A stretch of DNA of 17,132 bases. Origin: DATDRM01 sp035291705 (lineage in GTDB: Bacteria; Chloroflexota; Anaerolineae; Anaerolineales; UBA4823). The position numbers and the translations under genes are program-made. The notes below the pieces were generated by a model that had not been told where the DNA came from, made no database searches, and saw only the letters and a list, made by a program, of their open reading frames with translations. Positions within the stretch are counted from its first letter, which is position 1. The number at the start of each line of letters is the position of its first letter. The stretch covers positions 1-17,132 of the forward strand of contig DATDRM010000329.1 in assembly GCA_035291705.1 (NCBI GenBank), given 5' to 3'. Below, one piece after another: positions 13,731 to 17,132 of this stretch.

Positions 13731-14588
13731 CTATCCTTTCACGGAGCCAGCCAGCAGGCCACGCACGAAATAACGACCTAAAAAGATATAGACCAACGCA
13801 GTCGGCAAGGCAGCGATCACTGCGCCAGCCATCACCACGTTCCAATCCACCGAGAAAGAACCGGAGAGGTTATTTAACGCAATCGTCACCGGTTGCGAGG
13901 CGGGATTCGGGACCACTGTGACGCCAAACAGGAAATCATTCCAGATGTTCGTGAACTGGAAGATCCCTACCACAATAAAAGCGGGAACAGACAGGGGCAG
14001 CATGACTTTCCAGAAGATGGTCAACATGCCAGCGCCATCCACACCCGCGGCTTCGATGAGTTCTGTCGGTACGCCGGCGAAGTAATTGCGAAACATCAAT
14101 GTGGTGATCGGCAGACCATATACAACATGACAAAGAATCAGGCCAGGGATAGTGCCGTACAGGTGGATAGTTTGTAAAAAGCGCACCAATGGGAGGAGAA
14201 CAGCCTGATATGGAATGAAAAACCCAAACAGCATAATGGTAAACAGGACATCAGCGCCGGGGAATTTCCATTTAGACAGGAGATAGCCGTTGAGCGCGCC
14301 CAGGAAAGAGGATATGATCGTAGCTGGAATTACCATTATTAAACTGTTCTGCATGTTTGGCCACAATTTCCTGGCCGCTTCGGCAAAACCACCGCTCTGG
14401 ATGTTATCGGGGAAACTCCACATGGTCGAAAGGCTCACATTGGCAGCCTCTTTGAAACCGTTGACGACCATCACATAAATTGGCATAAGGTAGAAAAGGA
14501 AGGCCAGTATCAACACCAACCAGAGCAGAATGTGGCCTATTCTGGACGCTACTGGTTTTCTCGGGATCGTGTTCTGCCTGGCAACCAT
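13731..14588 (-). CDS. Carbohydrate ABC transporter permease, MalG/GtsC-like
   Basis: This 285-residue inner-membrane permease of the upstream CUT1 importer has six hydrophobic segments, starting with HILLWLVLILAFLFYLMPIY. The EAA loop is intact as ELIEAAGVDGAGMLTIFWK followed by VMLP, the site where the ATPase docks. FTNIWNDFLFGVTVV near the C-terminus is characteristic of glucose-type (GtsC) permeases. The start ATG at 14588 lies just past the stop of the preceding permease, whose last codons supply the AGGAAGGGA ribosome site. It is followed four bases later by the GMC oxidoreductase gene, which ties uptake directly to metabolism. Confidence 0.94.
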   Translation of the reverse strand: MVARQNTIPRKPVASRIGHILLWLVLILAFLFYLMPIYVMVVNGFKEAANVSLSTMWSFPDNIQSGGFAEAARKLWPNMQNSLIMVIPATIISSFLGALNGYLLSKWKFPGADVLFTIMLFGFFIPYQAVLLPLVRFLQTIHLYGTIPGLILCHVVYGLPITTLMFRNYFAGVPTELIEAAGVDGAGMLTIFWKVMLPLSVPAFIVVGIFQFTNIWNDFLFGVTVVPNPASQPVTIALNNLSGSFSVDWNVVMAGAVIAALPTALVYIFLGRYFVRGLLAGSVKG

Positions 14589-14592
14589 TTTG

Positions 14593-15639
14593 TCATCCCT
14601 TCCTGAGAGAACTTGTTAGATATGGAATAATCACAACGCCAACCGCAATTAGCATGAAAATCGCACCCGCCGAGGCCAGGTTGTAACGGGTCGCCTTGAA
14701 CATCATCTCAAAGACAAAGATGGCAGGTACATCGGTGGCGAAACCTGGCCCAGTGCCGGTCATGGTGTAAACCAGATCGAAGATTTTGAGCGAGGTGTGC
14801 AATAGAAGAACTGCCAGGGAGATAGTCACAGGAGCGAGCATCGGGATGAGCACCCGCCGGTAAACCTGCCACTCAGTTGCTCCGTCGATCCGGGCAGCCT
14901 CGCGGACTTCCTCCGGAATGGTCGCCATGCCCCCGATATACATGGCCATCACAAATCCGGAGAGCTGCCAGCTGGCCGCGATCGCGACCGGGATCATCGC
15001 CACCGGCACTCCAAATTGCACCTGGAGTTTTCCGGCGGCGGGCCAGATCAAGGCCAGGGCGTCATTCACTTTGAGCAGAATGGTCGGATCGGTCGCCCAC
15101 CCGGGTTGGAGAGGTCCGACTCCGACTGCTGCCAGCAGAGGATTGATCCCTAAGAGATTGAAGAGAATATTTACACCAGCTTCTGGGTTAAATATCCAGC
15201 GCCAGGCTACGCCACAGACCACAAAGGAGAGCGCATAAGGAAACAGGAAAACATTGCGTAGAACAGTGCCTGCAAACAACTTTCGGTCCAACAAAATCGC
15301 CAGCCCCAGGCCAACGCCGAGGGAAATTCCCATAAAAAAGATAGTGAAAACCACGGTATTGCGCAGATCGGCCTGCCAGCGTGGCATAGCAAACAGGTCG
15401 GCGTAATTGGCGAGCAGGGGTTGCCTGAGGCTCATATCTCTTACCAGCGTACGCCAGTTGGAGAGAGAAATGTAAATTGTAAAACTGATGAAACCATAAA
15501 CGAAGATTCCGGTAGCAATGAAGGAGGGGAGCAGTAACAGGAAGGATTGCAATCGCTCCGACAGCCAAGGACGCTTCGACCGGGGCGGCGACACGGTAGA
15601 TGCGTCTTTTTGGGTCTTGACCAGCTCAGACGTGGACAT
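14593..15639 (-). CDS. Carbohydrate ABC transporter permease, MalF/GtsB-like
   Basis: This 348-residue permease pairs with the MalG-like protein encoded next. A polar N-terminus of about 30 residues precedes FLLLLPSFIATGIFVYGFI. The EAA loop is intact: EEVREAARIDGATEWQVYR followed by RVLIPML. A long external segment (about residues 155-215, including LLGINPLLAAVGVGPLQPG) is like that of glucose/mannose-type systems. ATG at 15639 is chosen, with GGAAGG about eight bases upstream; the longer open frame to 15696 runs back into a hairpin and has no ribosome site. It follows the binding-protein gene after about 70 bases. Confidence 0.92.
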   Translation of the reverse strand: MSTSELVKTQKDASTVSPPRSKRPWLSERLQSFLLLLPSFIATGIFVYGFISFTIYISLSNWRTLVRDMSLRQPLLANYADLFAMPRWQADLRNTVVFTIFFMGISLGVGLGLAILLDRKLFAGTVLRNVFLFPYALSFVVCGVAWRWIFNPEAGVNILFNLLGINPLLAAVGVGPLQPGWATDPTILLKVNDALALIWPAAGKLQVQFGVPVAMIPVAIAASWQLSGFVMAMYIGGMATIPEEVREAARIDGATEWQVYRRVLIPMLAPVTISLAVLLLHTSLKIFDLVYTMTGTGPGFATDVPAIFVFEMMFKATRYNLASAGAIFMLIAVGVVIIPYLTSSLRKG

Positions 15640-15660
15640 AGGACACCTTCCCATGAGAAT

Positions 15661-15692
15661 TGGGAGAGCGTGTAATCTTACACGCCCTCCCA
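15661..15692 (-). promoter_or_regulatory. Intra-operon mRNA hairpin after glucose-type binding-protein gene
   Basis: GCGTGTAA (15668-15675) pairs with TTACACGC (15678-15685). One A/C mismatch is followed by GGGAG (15662-15666) pairing with CTCCC (15687-15691). It sits 15 bases after the stop of the binding-protein gene, and no T-run follows on the minus strand. Its placement mirrors the hairpin at 1801-1826 in the other importer operon, suggesting the same use: stabilising the binding-protein message or limiting permease expression. Confidence 0.6.
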
Positions 15693-15707
15693 TCAAGAGA
15701 TAGAAAC

Positions 15708-17021
15708 CTATTTAGCGAAGCCCGAAGCCTGGGCGGCCTTAACCAGCGCTGCGGCAAAGGCATCCACATTCTTGTCAACAATGAAGGTAGTGACGGCATC
15801 ATTCAGCGCCTGCTGGAAGTCAGCCGGGGCGGCCGAGCCGTGCACCACGGTGGGGACCAAGGTGTCCTTGGCAAAGGAATCCATCGACCAGTTGTGGTAC
15901 GGTCCAAATTTGGCACGGTCCACATCGGTGCGGGCAGGGATGGAACCCTTCAGTGGGTTGAAGGCTTCCTGACCTTCTTTGCTGCCGATGGCTTTCAGCC
16001 ACAGGGTATTGTTGTCTTTGTTGGGCGCGTTTTTCGCCATGACAAAGCCATCTGCTACCACCATGAAGCTGCCGGCGGTGCCCGGATGGCTGACCCAGCC
16101 GAAGTCCTCATTGTCCTTCTTTTGAGCCTTCACGAACTCGCCGTAAGCCCAGTCGCCCATCGAGCTGAAAACGCAGGTGCCTTCCATCAACTTCTGGATT
16201 GCCTGGTCCCACGATAGGGCGCTATGGTCTGAGTTCTGGTAGTCCAGCATATTGCCGTAAGTCTCCATGGCCTGCTTGACTTCAGCAGAATCAAAGGAGA
16301 CAGAGCCATCCCACAGGCCTTTATACTTGTCTGGGCCGATCACGCCTAACAGCGTGTTCTCGAACAGTTGCGCCGAGGCCCATACACCATTATCGCCCAC
16401 ACACAAGGGGGTTATATCGGCGGCGATGAGTTGATTAGCAATTCCAAGGAACTCGTCAATACTCAATGTTTCGCCGATAGTGATTCCCTGTTCATCAAGA
16501 ACCTTCTTGTTGTACCAAAGCCCATTGCCGCGGTGGACGCCGGCCAACACGCCGTAGATCTGGCCGTCCTTGGTCATCTGTTCGACCAGGCCTGCCGGCA
16601 TTACTTTGTCCCAGCCTTCACTCTTATATAGATCGGTGATTGGATCGACGTAACCCGAGGCAACATACTGCCCCAAGAGCTCATAGCCAGGGTGGACCTG
16701 CCAGGTATCCGGCGGATCGCCACCTGCCAGCCGGGTCTGTAAGACCGCTCTGGCATTGCTACCGCCACCACCAGCAATCGTGGCATTAATGATCTCAGCG
16801 GTTGGGTTGTAGGTCTTGAAGGTATTGAACAAGGCATCGAGCGCCGCTGCTTCGCCGCCCGAGGTCCACCAGGAAAAGACCTCCAATTTACCTCCCCCTG
16901 CTGGCTCTGCACCAGCGCTGGTAGCTGCGGGGGGTTGGGTCGTTGCAGCTGCTCCTGCACAGGCAGATAACAGCAAGCTGGTCAACAAGAGAATTGAAAC
17001 GACGATCTGTTTGCGGTACAT
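15708..17021 (-). CDS. Glucose/mannose-type ABC substrate-binding lipoprotein
   Basis: This 437-residue binding protein is the first gene of the upstream operon. The signal MYRKQIVVSILLLTSLLLSAC gives lipobox LSAC and lipidated Cys21, then an Ala/Thr/Pro linker. The mature part shows KLEVFSWWTSGGEAAALDAL, NARAVLQTRLAGGDPPDTWQ, VHRGNGLWYNKKVL, FSSMGDWAYGEF and GSKEGQEAFNPLKGSIPAR. These stretches are very like those I recall from the Thermus glucose/mannose-binding protein and GtsA proteins, so glucose, mannose or a close derivative is the likely ligand. The ATG at 17021 has AGGAGG nine bases upstream. Permeases follow; no ATPase gene is present. The resemblance was judged by eye, without alignment. 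Confidence 0.93.
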   Translation of the reverse strand: MYRKQIVVSILLLTSLLLSACAGAAATTQPPAATSAGAEPAGGGKLEVFSWWTSGGEAAALDALFNTFKTYNPTAEIINATIAGGGGSNARAVLQTRLAGGDPPDTWQVHPGYELLGQYVASGYVDPITDLYKSEGWDKVMPAGLVEQMTKDGQIYGVLAGVHRGNGLWYNKKVLDEQGITIGETLSIDEFLGIANQLIAADITPLCVGDNGVWASAQLFENTLLGVIGPDKYKGLWDGSVSFDSAEVKQAMETYGNMLDYQNSDHSALSWDQAIQKLMEGTCVFSSMGDWAYGEFVKAQKKDNEDFGWVSHPGTAGSFMVVADGFVMAKNAPNKDNNTLWLKAIGSKEGQEAFNPLKGSIPARTDVDRAKFGPYHNWSMDSFAKDTLVPTVVHGSAAPADFQQALNDAVTTFIVDKNVDAFAAALVKAAQASGFAK

Positions 17022-17132
17022 AGAATTTATCCTCCTTATTCACTTATACGGTTTTTTCATTACGCTTTCGTCTTGATCCTCTTCTGCGGTTCACCTCCTT
17101 TATTGAATTTCGTCAGTTTTTCATGTTCTAAG
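17022..17132 (-). promoter_or_regulatory. Leader of upstream operon with orphan Shine-Dalgarno
   Basis: The proximal ribosome site is AAGGAGG just before the ATG. About 75 bases further upstream the minus strand reads AAAGGAGGTGA (17091-17101) with no start codon at normal spacing, the same layout as in the leader of the other binding-protein gene. A GTG abutting it opens a 16-codon frame. The promoter is not recognisable and may lie beyond the window edge. Confidence 0.45.
17044..17094 (-). other. Possible Arg-rich leader peptide ORF, 16 codons
   Basis: The frame from GTG at 17094 reads MNRRRGSRRKRNEKTV and stops at 17044, 22 bases before the binding-protein ATG. The start abuts its Shine-Dalgarno with no spacer, so translation is doubtful. 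The very basic composition is notable, but AGA/CGA-rich text can arise by chance in a purine-rich leader. Confidence 0.2.

Overview
Every credible gene in this 17.1 kb window lies on the minus strand, so the biological reading order runs from position 17132 down to 1. The content suggests a free-living, heterotrophic, sugar-scavenging bacterium of moderately high GC, most likely a member of the Chloroflexota (Anaerolineae-like). This is inferred from the twin lipoprotein-dependent carbohydrate ABC operons with Pro/Glu/Ala-rich linkers, a fused E1 alpha-beta dehydrogenase, and a dispersed palindromic repeat of the 'GTCATTCCGA…GAGGAAT' type. There is no rRNA, tRNA, CRISPR array, transposase or prophage gene, and no marker gene that fixes the taxonomy.

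Region A (17132 to about 13731) is a three-gene CUT1 sugar importer: a lipoprotein binding protein that closely resembles glucose/mannose-binding proteins, then two membrane permeases. No ATPase is encoded, so a shared MsmX/UgpC-type ATPase elsewhere is implied. Region B (13726 to 8502) follows with only a few bases between the first genes. It holds a cytoplasmic FAD-dependent GMC sugar/alcohol oxidoreductase, a small GlcG/HbpS-family protein, a ROK sugar kinase, a BadF/BadG-type (N-acetylglucosamine-kinase-like) kinase and a DegT/StrS-type PLP aminotransferase. Region C (8424 to 4916) encodes a 2-oxo acid dehydrogenase complex: E1 alpha and beta fused in one 697-residue chain, and E2 with one lipoyl domain and two peripheral-subunit-binding motifs. 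The two genes overlap in a TGATG junction. No E3 gene is present.

Region D starts at a near-consensus sigma-70 promoter (4856-4883) with a TTGGT-TGC-ACCAA dyad at the expected transcription start. It contains a ROK-family repressor (4700 to 3405), then a second CUT1 importer: a lipoprotein binding protein and two permeases, the last cut by the window edge. A 120-bp palindromic repeat lies between this binding protein and its first permease.

Together the genes read as sugar capture, then oxidation, phosphorylation and transamination of a sugar, then acetyl-CoA production, with a ROK repressor at the boundary of a second uptake operon. The least explained part is the GMC–GlcG–two kinases–aminotransferase set. 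It looks like a route through a keto-sugar and/or amino-sugar, but the substrate cannot be fixed from sequence alone. Start codons were revised in six places where the longest ORF begins inside a repeat, inside a neighbouring gene or without a ribosome binding site.
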